The notes under the pieces are model-generated. The model did not search any database and had not been told where the DNA came from. It saw only the letters and a program-made list of their open reading frames with translations. 45,033 nucleotides of DNA from Tissierellia bacterium (GTDB lineage: Bacteria; Bacillota; Clostridia; Tissierellales; Peptoniphilaceae), in NCBI GenBank assembly GCA_030537855.1, contig JAUNVD010000015.1, forward strand, positions 1-45,033, in the 5' to 3' direction. This document shows positions 1 through 8,445 of this stretch, in pieces. The position numbers and the translations under genes were made by a program. The stretch's first letter is position 1. The number at the start of each line of letters is the position of its first letter.

Positions 1-8
1 AATATATA

Positions 9-40
9 TTAAAAAGGTCCGAATCCTAGGATCCGAACCT
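9..40 (-). terminator. Rho-independent terminator of the rnf operon
   Basis: Read on the minus strand, a 26-base inverted repeat (15-40) forms a near-complete stem with two G-U pairs and is followed directly by a run of U. It begins six bases past the rnfB stop codon, so it should end the rnf transcript. Confidence 0.85.
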
Positions 41-46
41 TTCGCT

Positions 47-967
47 TTATGCTTTTTCACTTTGAATAGCTGCTTCTTTTTCTGCCCGTTTCTTAGCTGC
101 TTCTTCTTTCTTTTTTGCTGCTGCAGCTGCTGCTTTTTTCTTTGCAGCTTCTTTCATTTTTGCAACTCTTTCTGGATATTCTACAAAAATAGCTCCAGTA
201 GGACATTTAGAAGCACATATTCCACAGTTTATACATTTGTCATAATCAATTTCTGCTAAGTTGTCAATAACATGAATGGCATCTTTTGGACAATTTTTTT
301 CACAAAGACCACAAGCAATACAACCAATGGAACAATTTTGTCGTACTACTTTTCCAATGTCATGAGTACTACATTTTACTTCTGTTTTTTGTTTATAAGG
401 TGTTAAAGAAATAATTTTTTTCGGACAAATATTAATACATTTCATACATGCTACACATTTTTCTTTGTCCACATGTGCTACGCCGTCAATAATATGAATT
501 GCGTCAAATTCACAAACAGCAACACAGGTTCCCCCACCAAGACAACCAGATCCACAACGTTTACTTCCTCCAACATAATCGGAAATTAAACGACAATCAA
601 TAAGACCATTGAAATCATATTTATCCTTTGCCTTATCACATGTTCCTTGACAATGTACTACAGCAACTTGACGATCTATATTACCTGCATTTACCCCCAT
701 AATTGAGGCAACAGAATCTGCAACTTCTTGACCTCCAATGGCACAGGCATTTACAGGAGCTTCTCCTGCTGCAATGGCATTGGCAAGTCCTTCACATCCA
801 GGAAAACCACAGGCTCCACAATTTGCTCCAGGTAAAGCATCTAATACTTTCACAACTTTCGGATCCATTTCCACTGCAAATACCCTAGATGCAATGGAAA
901 GAGCCACCCCAAATACGACACCTAATACTCCAAGTACAATGGCGGCTTTTAATAAATCTCCAAACAT
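47..967 (-). CDS. rnfB: Rnf complex subunit B (polyferredoxin)
   Basis: Electron-carrying subunit of the membrane-bound ferredoxin:NAD+ oxidoreductase (Rnf), which couples ferredoxin oxidation to ion export. The 306-residue product has an N-terminal membrane helix (about 7-28) and then the RnfB Fe-S domain with C50, C53, C58 and C75. Classical [4Fe-4S] motifs follow at C171/174/177/181, C216/219/222/226 and C245/248/251/255. A further Cys group at 138-152 suggests another cluster. Residues about 268-306 form a Lys/Ala/Glu-rich tail with no Cys, an unusual charged helix. The start ATG has AAGGAGG just upstream. It is the last gene of rnfCDGEAB, 10 bases after rnfA, and a terminator follows at once. 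Confidence 0.96.
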   Translation of the reverse strand: MFGDLLKAAIVLGVLGVVFGVALSIASRVFAVEMDPKVVKVLDALPGANCGACGFPGCEGLANAIAAGEAPVNACAIGGQEVADSVASIMGVNAGNIDRQVAVVHCQGTCDKAKDKYDFNGLIDCRLISDYVGGSKRCGSGCLGGGTCVAVCEFDAIHIIDGVAHVDKEKCVACMKCINICPKKIISLTPYKQKTEVKCSTHDIGKVVRQNCSIGCIACGLCEKNCPKDAIHVIDNLAEIDYDKCINCGICASKCPTGAIFVEYPERVAKMKEAAKKKAAAAAAKKKEEAAKKRAEKEAAIQSEKA

Positions 968-977
968 ATGAGCCTCC

Positions 978-1553
978 TTATACTAACCCGGTAAAACCGG
1001 AAAAAGCGATTGCCATAAGACCTGCACTAATAAGAGCAATAGGCACTCCTTTTAACGGTTTGGGAATATCCACAAGTTCTAAACGTTCACGTAATGATGC
1101 CATTAAAATTAGTGCTAAGGCAAATCCTAAAGATGCACCTAAACCTGATATTAATGTTTCAAATAAATTATATTCGTTTTGAATATTAAGTACAGTTACT
1201 CCAAGCACCATACAATTTGTTGTAATAAGAGGTAAGAAAACACCCATTGCACTATATAGTGCAGGGGACACCTTTTTAATTACCATCTCTACAAATTGAA
1301 CAAGTGATGCAATAACTAAGATAAACACAATGGTTTGTAAGTACTCTAGTCCAAAAACATTTAATACAAATGTTTGTAGCACCCAAGTAATTGCAGAAGC
1401 AAATACCACTACAAAAGTTACTGCTACAGACATCCCAACTGCTGTTTCAGTTTTTGACGAAACTCCAAGGAAAGGACAAATTCCAAGGAATTGAGCAAAA
1501 ACATAGTTATTTACTAAAATAGTTGATATTAGTATTGTTATTATTGTATCCAT
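978..1553 (-). CDS. rnfA: Rnf complex subunit A (membrane)
   Basis: Integral membrane subunit of Rnf, homologous to RnfE and to NqrE, expected to span the membrane six times. The product is 191 residues, the usual length, and is hydrophobic throughout. It begins MDTIITILISTILVNNYVFA, and the stretch FAQFLGICPFLGV carries one of the Cys residues that bind the intramembrane iron-sulfur site in RnfA/NqrE. A second Cys lies in the ITTNCMVLG stretch, again as in the family. An AGGAGGG ribosome site precedes the ATG. It lies between rnfE and rnfB with 12- and 10-base gaps, so it is co-transcribed. Confidence 0.96.
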   Translation of the reverse strand: MDTIITILISTILVNNYVFAQFLGICPFLGVSSKTETAVGMSVAVTFVVVFASAITWVLQTFVLNVFGLEYLQTIVFILVIASLVQFVEMVIKKVSPALYSAMGVFLPLITTNCMVLGVTVLNIQNEYNLFETLISGLGASLGFALALILMASLRERLELVDIPKPLKGVPIALISAGLMAIAFSGFTGLV

Positions 1554-1565
1554 GCTCTATCCCTC

Positions 1566-2162
1566 CTATGCCTTCCTTCGATTCATAATACTACGGTAAG
1601 CAGCGATTAAAAGTCCTAGTAGCATAAATGCTCCTGATGGGGCTACTAAAAATCCTATTCCTGGATAAGATTCTGGTAATAATTGAATCCCCAATAAAGT
1701 ACCACTACCAAAAAGTTCTCGTATAAAACCCATACATATAACTGCTAACGCATATCCAAACCCAGTTCCCAATCCATCCACAATCGATGGAATTACTTTA
1801 TTTTGATAAGCAAATCCTTCCGCCTCTCCTAAAATAGCACAATTTACTACAATCAAAGGTAAGAATATACCTAAAGCTTCATAAATAGATCCTGCATAGG
1901 CATGTAGAACCATTTCTACAAGAGTAACGAAAGTGGCAATAACCACAATAAACGCTGGGATTCGTATTTTTTCAGGAATCACCTTTCGTAATGCAGATAC
2001 TACAAAGTTACTCATTATAAGTACAAAAGTTACAGCAGCACCCATTGCTAAACTATTTAGCAAAGTATTTGTGACTGCAAGTACAGAACATAACCCAATC
2101 AATTGCATGAAGATAGGGTTATTTTTAAACATACCGTTGGTAAAAACCTTTTTTAAATCCAT
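1566..2162 (-). CDS. rnfE: Rnf complex subunit E (membrane)
   Basis: Second small membrane subunit of Rnf, paralogous to RnfA (NqrD family). I place the start at the ATG reading MDLKKVFTNGMF, because AGGGGGG lies a few bases upstream and this leaves a clean 10-base gap after rnfG. An upstream in-frame start at 2204 would overlap rnfG. The resulting 198 residues contain about six hydrophobic helices. The motif VVNCAILGEAEG holds one of the conserved membrane Cys residues, and IQLIGLCSVLAV holds the other. In the complex, RnfA and RnfE together cradle an iron-sulfur cluster in mid-membrane. Confidence 0.95.
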   Translation of the reverse strand: MDLKKVFTNGMFKNNPIFMQLIGLCSVLAVTNTLLNSLAMGAAVTFVLIMSNFVVSALRKVIPEKIRIPAFIVVIATFVTLVEMVLHAYAGSIYEALGIFLPLIVVNCAILGEAEGFAYQNKVIPSIVDGLGTGFGYALAVICMGFIRELFGSGTLLGIQLLPESYPGIGFLVAPSGAFMLLGLLIAAYRSIMNRRKA

Positions 2163-2172
2163 GGTATCCCCC

Positions 2173-2751
2173 CTACTCTGCAATTTCTGAATGATAAATT
2201 TCAATAACTTCGTTTAAGGCTCCTAAAACAGCTTTAGAAGAAACTGTAGCTCCTGAAATACTCATTACTGCATCTTCTCCACTACCGTCCCCAGTTCCCT
2301 TTAATGGACCAGCAATAGATTTATCTACAAATGTACTAAAATATTCTTCTTCTCCAATTCTACTACCAAATCCTGGAGTTTCTGAATTTTGTATATTTCG
2401 AAATCCTGCCATGGTGTCATCAGTCATAAAACCAACAGCATTTTGCATCTTGCCACCAAAACCGTTACAGAAAAAATTAATACCATAGCCAACTTTTTCT
2501 CCACCTTTTTTTGCCACAAATATCTTAGCAATTTCAGGGTGTTTTTCTTGGATAGCTGCTGTTTTACTTGGATCATATTCTTCAAATTCATCAGCTTTTT
2601 CACCATATATCGCTTGATAGGATTCTAAAGTTGCTTCCAATTCTTTTTGCGCTATTACAGGAGCAGTAAAATAATTGACACCTGCCAAAATCGTACCGGA
2701 TACGGCTGCAATAATTAGCAGGATGGCCCCGAGTTTTAAAGATTCTTTCAT
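2173..2751 (-). CDS. rnfG: Rnf complex subunit G (covalent FMN)
   Basis: Flavoprotein subunit of Rnf with one N-terminal membrane helix and an extracytoplasmic FMN-binding domain. The motif SISGATVSS near the C-terminus is the flavinylation signature; the Thr of SGAT (about residue 169 from the chosen start) should carry FMN through a phosphoester bond made by ApbE. I see no apbE in the window. The preferred start is the ATG at 2751, preceded by GAGGTG. A GTG at 2760 lies inside that ribosome site and is less likely. The gene starts five bases after the rnfD stop. Confidence 0.95.
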   Translation of the reverse strand: MKESLKLGAILLIIAAVSGTILAGVNYFTAPVIAQKELEATLESYQAIYGEKADEFEEYDPSKTAAIQEKHPEIAKIFVAKKGGEKVGYGINFFCNGFGGKMQNAVGFMTDDTMAGFRNIQNSETPGFGSRIGEEEYFSTFVDKSIAGPLKGTGDGSGEDAVMSISGATVSSKAVLGALNEVIEIYHSEIAE

Positions 2752-2756
2752 CGTTG

Positions 2757-3719
2757 TCACCTCTGCACTTTCTTTGGCCCGTAGGCTTCGGTTCTCGTTA
2801 ACTTATCAATAAGAGGAGTCGCCACATTCATTAATAAAATAGAGTAGGAAACTCCTTCTGGTAAACCACCTTTTGCCCGAATTACAGCAGTTATTACTCC
2901 ACAACCAATGGCAAAAATCAATTTACCTCTACTGTTCATAGGACTGGAAGAATAATCCGTTGCCATAAAAAATGCACCTAGTAATAATCCTCCTCCAAAG
3001 ATTTCATAAGGTAAGATATTAAAAGGTATTTTAAAAATTGCTAAAACAATAGCCGTCGTAAGAATATAAATAACTGGAGTTTTCCAATCGATAACTTTTC
3101 GAACGATTAAATAAATTCCTCCAAGTATAAGTGCAATGGCACAGGTTTCTCCTATAACCCCTCCTATATCACCTATAATCATTTTAGAAAGTGCAGGAAG
3201 TCCTTCTCCTCCTGATTCTTTAATAATAGCTAAAGGTGTAGCTGCTGAAACTCCATCAGGATTTATATAGTCTGTCATTTGATTTGGCCAAGAAGCCATA
3301 AGTACCACACGTGCAGCAAGGGCAGGATTCATAAAATTACCACCAATACCACCGAAACATTCTTTTACAATAATAATTGCAAAAATAGAACCAAAGGCTA
3401 CCATCCAAAGTGGTGCAGATGCTGGTACATTAAATGCTAATAATATTCCTGTAACCACTGCGGATAAATCCTTAATTCGAATTTCTTTATGTGCTGCTCT
3501 TTGAAATATATACTCTGTTCCCACAGCAAAGAACACAGCAACTCCAATAATCAAAATACTACGTAGCCCAAAGAAAAAAACGGAGGCTATCATAGCAGGT
3601 ACCAAGGCAATGATAACGTCTAGCATTATCTTTGACACAGTATCGTCAGAACGAATATGAGGTGCTAATGATACAAAATAATCACCTTGGTTCACAGGTT
3701 TTTTATTTGTCTTTTCCAT
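2757..3719 (-). CDS. rnfD: Rnf complex subunit D (membrane, covalent FMN)
   Basis: Large membrane subunit of Rnf, NqrB family, about ten helices over 320 residues from the chosen start (MEKTNKKPVNQGDYF). The motif GVSAATPLA (Thr about 161) is the site of covalent FMN attachment in RnfD/NqrB. The stretch CFGGIGGNFMNPALAARV is strongly conserved in the family. An AAGGGGGAG ribosome site supports the ATG at 3719 over an in-frame start 45 bases upstream, which would fall inside rnfC. Its stop TGA forms part of the rnfG ribosome site, so the two are likely translationally coupled. Confidence 0.96.
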   Translation of the reverse strand: MEKTNKKPVNQGDYFVSLAPHIRSDDTVSKIMLDVIIALVPAMIASVFFFGLRSILIIGVAVFFAVGTEYIFQRAAHKEIRIKDLSAVVTGILLAFNVPASAPLWMVAFGSIFAIIIVKECFGGIGGNFMNPALAARVVLMASWPNQMTDYINPDGVSAATPLAIIKESGGEGLPALSKMIIGDIGGVIGETCAIALILGGIYLIVRKVIDWKTPVIYILTTAIVLAIFKIPFNILPYEIFGGGLLLGAFFMATDYSSSPMNSRGKLIFAIGCGVITAVIRAKGGLPEGVSYSILLMNVATPLIDKLTRTEAYGPKKVQR

Positions 3720-3729
3720 AATCTCCCCC

Positions 3730-5061
3730 TTATTTTGCTCCCATACGTATTTCACGTTTTGCAAGTTTTACCGATTCACTTAAATGTCGTTTTGCTGGAC
3801 AGACGAAACTACATATTCCACACTCCATACATTGATCCGCATGAAGTTCAATAGCAATATCTACCCGTCCTCTTAAAATCGCTGCATTAATATCGGTAGG
3901 ATTAATATTTGCCGGGCAATGATCAACACAACGAGAACATTTAATACAAGGTGATTCTTCGTAAGGAGGTTTTTCTTCTTCGGTAAAAACTAAAAGACCT
4001 GAAGTTGTTTTTGTAATAGGGCTGTCCAAATCAAAGACTGATTTTCCAGTCATTGGACCTCCACAAACAATTTCAATAAAATTCTCTTTCACTCCACCAC
4101 AAGCCTCTAAAATATGACCAACAGGTGTTCCTATTTTTACCAATAAGTTCTTTGGTGTTACGATTCCCGAACCACTAACGGTAATAACCCTTTCATATGT
4201 AGGAAGTCCTTTTTTAATTGCATCGTAGTATGCCAATGTTGTTCCTACATTCGTAAGAAAAACACCAACATCATTAGTAACCCCATTTTGAGGAACAATT
4301 CTTCCTACTAAAGCTTCAGATAAACGCTTGGAGTCCCCTTGAGGATACTTTGTTTGACAACTAGCTACCATTAAATCGGAAAATTCAGGAATATCTCTAA
4401 CCATATCTTCCATTTTTGAAATGGCATCTGGTTTATTTTCTTCAATAGCAATATAAGCCTCTTTGGTACGATATAAATCTGCAAATAGTTTTAACCCGCC
4501 CATAATTTCATCAGATTTTTCCAACATAATTCTATGGTCACAAGTTAAAAAAGGCTCACACTCCGCCCCATTTAGGACAACGATATCCAAAACCGGATCA
4601 TCAGACTTTAACTTTGCGTGTAAGGGGAATCCAGCTCCTCCCATTCCAACCAGTCCCGCATTTTTCACAAAGGTCATAATATCTTCAATAGGGGCTGTTT
4701 CATAATTCTCCATAGGATGGAGATTTTCATCTAAAGTATTTAAACCATCAGATTTAATGGTAACACAATCACAATATCTTCCATCAGAAGTATATCTTTT
4801 TTCAATAGCTATAACTTCTCCAGATATACTGGCATGGACAGCAGCAGAAATAAATGCATCGCTATTGCCCACAATTTGTCCCACCTTAACATGATCTCCC
4901 TTTTTCACTACGGGAGTACATGGAGCACCGATATGTTGACTCATTGGAATATGAACCACTTCTGGTTCTGGGACTTTCTCAATGGGACATTTTTCGGTGA
5001 GGGTTTTGTGCTCGTTCATATGTACTCCACCCACAGAAAACGTGAGATTTTTTAGATTCAT
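3730..5061 (-). CDS. rnfC: Rnf complex subunit C (NADH-binding)
   Basis: Soluble subunit that carries the NAD(H) site of Rnf. The 443-residue product begins with the family N-terminus (LKNLTFSVGGVHMNEHKTLT). It has a Gly-rich nucleotide/flavin loop, GLVGMGGAGFP, at about 137-146. Two [4Fe-4S] motifs lie at C372/375/378/382 and C411/414/417/421. I chose the ATG at 5061, preceded by AAGAGGTG; a GTG at 5070 sits within that ribosome site. It is first in the operon, directly behind the promoter at 5129-5157. It lacks the long C-terminal extension seen in proteobacterial RnfC, as is usual in Clostridia. Confidence 0.96.
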   Translation of the reverse strand: MNLKNLTFSVGGVHMNEHKTLTEKCPIEKVPEPEVVHIPMSQHIGAPCTPVVKKGDHVKVGQIVGNSDAFISAAVHASISGEVIAIEKRYTSDGRYCDCVTIKSDGLNTLDENLHPMENYETAPIEDIMTFVKNAGLVGMGGAGFPLHAKLKSDDPVLDIVVLNGAECEPFLTCDHRIMLEKSDEIMGGLKLFADLYRTKEAYIAIEENKPDAISKMEDMVRDIPEFSDLMVASCQTKYPQGDSKRLSEALVGRIVPQNGVTNDVGVFLTNVGTTLAYYDAIKKGLPTYERVITVSGSGIVTPKNLLVKIGTPVGHILEACGGVKENFIEIVCGGPMTGKSVFDLDSPITKTTSGLLVFTEEEKPPYEESPCIKCSRCVDHCPANINPTDINAAILRGRVDIAIELHADQCMECGICSFVCPAKRHLSESVKLAKREIRMGAK

Positions 5062-5128
5062 ATTCTTCACCTCTTAATACCATCTTAACGCTTAAATAGT
5101 TCATTAATACTCTCACTTTCAATCTTTA

Positions 5129-5157
5129 TTATAACACTCTTTTTTGAATATGTATAT
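5129..5157 (-). promoter_or_regulatory. Sigma-A-type promoter of the rnf operon
   Basis: On the minus strand, TATACA (-35, 5152-5157) and TATAAT (-10, 5129-5134) are separated by 17 bases, about 70 bases ahead of rnfC. The -10 is perfect and the -35 is weak. This is the best candidate in the gap. Confidence 0.6.
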
Positions 5158-5166
5158 TAATATTTT

Positions 5167-5212
5167 GAAAAAATAGAAGGGATTTCCCGATTTTCATATC
5201 GGGAAATCCCTT
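5167..5212 (-). terminator. Terminator of the OFA transporter gene
   Basis: A perfect 15-base stem (5177-5191 with 5198-5212, core GGGATTTCCCGAT) is followed on the minus strand by CTATTTTTTC. It sits 37 bases past the transporter stop and just upstream of the rnf promoter, insulating the two units. Confidence 0.9.
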
Positions 5213-5249
5213 TCCTTTTAATATACTTATAATAAATTAATATTCTGAT

Positions 5250-6446
5250 TTACTTAGCAGCAGCTAATTTCTTAGCATTTTTCATATAGAAGAACATTAA
5301 TACAACCCCAACGACACTTAGTATGATGGAAACTGTAAAAGCTAAAGAATAGTCTCCACCTCTAGCTTCTGTTAAAACAGCTGCCATTCTTGGTCCGAAA
5401 ATAGCGGCTAATCCATAAGCAGTAAACATGACTCCATAGTTGGAACCATTAAATTTAGATCCAAAGTTTTCTGCTGTAATCCCAGGATAAATCCCTAAGA
5501 AACCACCGAAACAAAGGGCAATGAGTAAAATTCCTCCAATGGAAACCATACCAAGACTCTTCATGATTAATAACAATAATCCAATACCTGATACGATAAA
5601 CATAGCCATAACAGTTTTATATCTTCCCACCTTATCAGATACTGAACCCCAAACAATACGACCTCCTGTATTTGCCAATGCTAACAAACTAACAGTTAAT
5701 GTTGCCACTTCACGTCCATAACCTAAATACTTATCAACAATATTTGCAGCATGACCGATAATCATCAATCCACCTAAGCAACCAAAAATATAAATGACCC
5801 ACAGTAATTTAAATGCAGTGGTTTTCATCATTTCCTTTGGTTTCATTTGGCCAGTCAAATCTCCTTCTTCCGTACCACCAACAATTTCAGGAGCAGAAAT
5901 TACAAGAGAACATAAACAAATAAGTGCTAATAATCCAGCTCCCATAAATCGAAATGCCATCAAAACTCCAAACTTATCAATAAGAGCAACGGCTAAAGGT
6001 GCCAGAAGTACTGCTCCAGAACCAAATCCAGCTGCTGTTAAACCACCTGCTAACCCTTTTTTATCCGGGAACCATTTTACAGTTGTGGCTGTGGTACACC
6101 CATATGCCATACCGATCCCAAATCCAAGGATAAGACCATAGGTAATGTAGAGCATTATTAGGTTCTTGGTAAACCCAGTGAGAATCATACCAATCCCAAA
6201 CATCAAGCCCCCAGCAAAAGTTATCTTTCTTGGTCCTTCTTTATCTTGTCTTGGTCCAAAGATAATCATTGCAATAGGAACCATGGCAAAAGATATACTA
6301 AATGCCAAACTTGCCTGTGCTGTGGTCCAACCAAATTGCTCCATCAATGGTCCTTGGAATACTGACCAAGCATAACCTGCTCCTAGACCTAGATTGATAA
6401 GAACACATGCTACTAAAATAAGCCAACGATTTTTTGTTTGTGCCAT
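5250..6446 (-). CDS. MFS transporter, oxalate/formate antiporter (OFA) family
   Basis: A 398-residue major facilitator with about twelve hydrophobic segments. The N-terminus contains GAGYAWSVFQGPLMEQFGW, the hallmark of the OFA family (OxlT and relatives, now also known to carry lactate, pyruvate and other monocarboxylates). It also has the MFS loop-2-like motif FGPRQDKEGPRK (about 63-74) and a loop-8 counterpart, GSVSDKVGRYK. The substrate cannot be read from sequence, so a small organic anion is the safe statement. An AAGGAGG site precedes the ATG. The gene has its own promoter (6513-6541) and terminator, so it is monocistronic. It lies next to rnf, but nothing shows co-regulation. Confidence 0.88.
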   Translation of the reverse strand: MAQTKNRWLILVACVLINLGLGAGYAWSVFQGPLMEQFGWTTAQASLAFSISFAMVPIAMIIFGPRQDKEGPRKITFAGGLMFGIGMILTGFTKNLIMLYITYGLILGFGIGMAYGCTTATTVKWFPDKKGLAGGLTAAGFGSGAVLLAPLAVALIDKFGVLMAFRFMGAGLLALICLCSLVISAPEIVGGTEEGDLTGQMKPKEMMKTTAFKLLWVIYIFGCLGGLMIIGHAANIVDKYLGYGREVATLTVSLLALANTGGRIVWGSVSDKVGRYKTVMAMFIVSGIGLLLLIMKSLGMVSIGGILLIALCFGGFLGIYPGITAENFGSKFNGSNYGVMFTAYGLAAIFGPRMAAVLTEARGGDYSLAFTVSIILSVVGVVLMFFYMKNAKKLAAAK

Positions 6447-6512
6447 AAGCTACCTCCTTATTCAGTTTTTACTTTCTTACTTGTCTAATATAATATTTAT
6501 ATTATAACTCTA

Positions 6513-6541
6513 ATTATATTAAATATTACAAAGAAATGCAA
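6513..6541 (-). promoter_or_regulatory. Promoter of the OFA transporter gene
   Basis: TTGCAT (6536-6541) and TATAAT (6513-6518) with a 17-base spacer on the minus strand, about 65 bases ahead of the start codon. A second TATAAT occurs at 6501-6506 without a good -35. Confidence 0.65.
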
Positions 6542-6597
6542 TGGTGATTTTAATATTTTTATTTATTTCATTATATTATATTTTTTCATCAAGGCAT

Positions 6598-6628
6598 AAA
6601 AATACTCTGTAACTTTTGTTACAGAGTA
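6598..6628 (-). terminator. Terminator after tRNA-Leu(GAG)
   Basis: Perfect 11-base stem (6603-6613 with 6618-6628, core ACTCTGTAAC) with a 4-base loop, followed on the minus strand by five U. It starts two bases past the encoded CCA of the tRNA and should end the polA-coaE-lipoprotein-tRNA transcript. Confidence 0.9.
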
Positions 6629-6630
6629 AA

Positions 6631-6717
6631 TGGTGCGGGAGAAGGGACTTGAACCCCCACGCGTATACACACACATGCCCCTCAAGCATGCCTGTCTGCC
6701 AATTCCAGCACTCCCGC
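6631..6717 (-). tRNA. tRNA-Leu (anticodon GAG)
   Basis: 87 bases including an encoded 3' CCA. The acceptor GCGGGAG pairs with CTCCCGC. The anticodon arm is CATGC-TTGAGGG-GCATG, giving anticodon GAG, which reads CUC and CUU. A long class II variable arm is present, as expected for Leu, and the T-loop is TTCAAGT. The T-stem contains two G-U pairs. Its first base directly follows the stop codon of the upstream lipoprotein gene. I see no promoter of its own, so it probably needs processing from the longer mRNA. Confidence 0.95.
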
Positions 6718-8445
6718 TTAACGCAGTTCTTTAGGAATATAAACATCCTTTACGTCCCGGAATAAATAGTAAGGGGATGGATGAATAAGTCCTTTTATTT
6801 TTTTGTCCTTTAGTAATGCTCCTCTTTTAAAATAAAGAGGAACATATGGACAATCATCAATAAATGCATCATTGATACTATTATAAAGACTTTTTTCATC
6901 TCGGTCAAGTCCGTATATACTTAATTGTACAATCCGCTGGTCCATTGCTTTATTAGAGTAATTTGCTAGATTTGTAGATCCTATGGCACCTGAATATAAA
7001 AGTACACCTAAATCGGGAGTACCAGAAAAATTCATACCTACCAATGCCAATTGAAAATCACCTTTTTTCAAAGCTTCATAGTAAGTATTCCACTGCTCAA
7101 GTCTTGAGTTTTCGTCATATCTTTCCTCACCTTCTACAGGTGGATAAGCAGGGTAAGCATCAATGCCCATAGTTCGTAAATCATCAATAATTAAGTCAGC
7201 AATAGTTCTACGAATATAGTTATAGGAATTGGTCGTAACCCCAATACGAATGGTATTTCCATCTCCATCTTCCAATAAACCATCTTCATCTCGGTCTTTA
7301 TAACCTACATTACGAAGAAGTTCCTTGCCAGCTTCCATATTATAATATATTTTATTTTCTAGTAAATTTCCTGGATAAAGTTCTGAATGTAAGAGAAAAA
7401 AAGCTTCATCTGCTTTATTTAAATACATAGATTCTATAATTCTTTTTTTATTAACTCCCCTTGCTATTGCTTGTCGAATAGCCTTACCATTACTTCCTTG
7501 GAAAATAGGAGAATTTAAATTAAACGCTAAGAAATCCAATTCATTGGTATAAAATTCCTCATAATCCACCCGAGAGTTTCCATCATATTTATCCCAATCA
7601 AATTCTCTAGAACGGGCTAAATCAATTTGTGCCGTTTCAAAAGCATTGTCCATGTTTTCCTTAGAATTTAGAATTTTTCCATGAATTTTTTCAATATAAG
7701 GATTTTTCCCATAAAAATTAGGATTCCTTTCCAAGATGATTTCTTGGTTTTCCTCTTCAGAGTTAAATTGGAAAGGTCCTGTTCCCATAATTTTAAAGTT
7801 TTCGTGAGTAAGCATTCCCTCTTCATCATATAAATGGGAAGGTAAGATGGGAAAGGTCAACATTTCCAAAACATTAGCATAGGGTTTGTCAAATTGAAAA
7901 TCTACATTTCTTTCATCAAATACCACTGCTCTTGCAAAAGTCTCAGGATTAAAAGGATTACAAGTTCCCACAGCATTACGTAGTAATTTATAATAGGCAG
8001 ATGTTGGGGGTAACTTTCTTATAGCATTAAAGGTGTCTGCCACATCATAGGCAGTAAAAGGCTCCCCATCCTGCCATCTTACATTATCCTTTATTGTCAC
8101 AGATACCGTATAACCGTCATTTGAATACTCGTAATGTTCTGCTAACGATGGAATATATTTCCCTCCTGGAGTAGAGATAAAAAGGGAGTCATATACCAAT
8201 TTCATAAATTGATAGTATTCTTCATTATCTGTAAGTAAAGGGTTTTTACCTTCCATATTGGTTAAAGGTAGGACCATTTCCCCTCCATTTACAGGGTTTA
8301 AGTCTACCAATTCATTTTGACTTATCTCCTCTACTTTTAAATTCATCCCTTTATCACAAGCTAAAAGAAAGAAAAAGCTAAGTATCATTACAAAGGAAAT
8401 TATTTTTTTTATTTGATTCTCTTTTTTAAGGAGTTTAATTCCCAT
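6718..8445 (-). CDS. Solute-binding lipoprotein, ABC family 5 (oligopeptide-type), orphan
   Basis: A 575-residue extracytoplasmic solute-binding protein of the SBP_bac_5 (OppA/DppA/NikA) family. The N-terminus is a lipoprotein signal with lipobox LLAC (Cys30). The family signature DNVRWQDGEPFTAYDV is present. Peptide, nickel and opine binders all share this fold, so the ligand is uncertain. No permease or ATPase genes adjoin it; the nearest complete importer (12398-18046) has its own binding protein. The start overlaps the coaE 3' end by 37 bases, with GGAGG about 10 bases upstream inside coaE, so translation is probably coupled. Its stop codon abuts tRNA-Leu(GAG). Confidence 0.87.
   Translation of the reverse strand: MGIKLLKKENQIKKIISFVMILSFFFLLACDKGMNLKVEEISQNELVDLNPVNGGEMVLPLTNMEGKNPLLTDNEEYYQFMKLVYDSLFISTPGGKYIPSLAEHYEYSNDGYTVSVTIKDNVRWQDGEPFTAYDVADTFNAIRKLPPTSAYYKLLRNAVGTCNPFNPETFARAVVFDERNVDFQFDKPYANVLEMLTFPILPSHLYDEEGMLTHENFKIMGTGPFQFNSEEENQEIILERNPNFYGKNPYIEKIHGKILNSKENMDNAFETAQIDLARSREFDWDKYDGNSRVDYEEFYTNELDFLAFNLNSPIFQGSNGKAIRQAIARGVNKKRIIESMYLNKADEAFFLLHSELYPGNLLENKIYYNMEAGKELLRNVGYKDRDEDGLLEDGDGNTIRIGVTTNSYNYIRRTIADLIIDDLRTMGIDAYPAYPPVEGEERYDENSRLEQWNTYYEALKKGDFQLALVGMNFSGTPDLGVLLYSGAIGSTNLANYSNKAMDQRIVQLSIYGLDRDEKSLYNSINDAFIDDCPYVPLYFKRGALLKDKKIKGLIHPSPYYLFRDVKDVYIPKELR

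Noticed and set aside
47..5061. Na+-NQR complex rather than Rnf
   Set aside because: RnfB polyferredoxin and RnfC with two [4Fe-4S] motifs are present, and an NqrF-type flavin reductase is absent.
5794..6141. A 115-codon open frame on the plus strand inside the OFA transporter gene
   Set aside because: No ribosome site, Pro/Asn/Ile-rich composition typical of an antisense frame, and full overlap with a well-supported gene.
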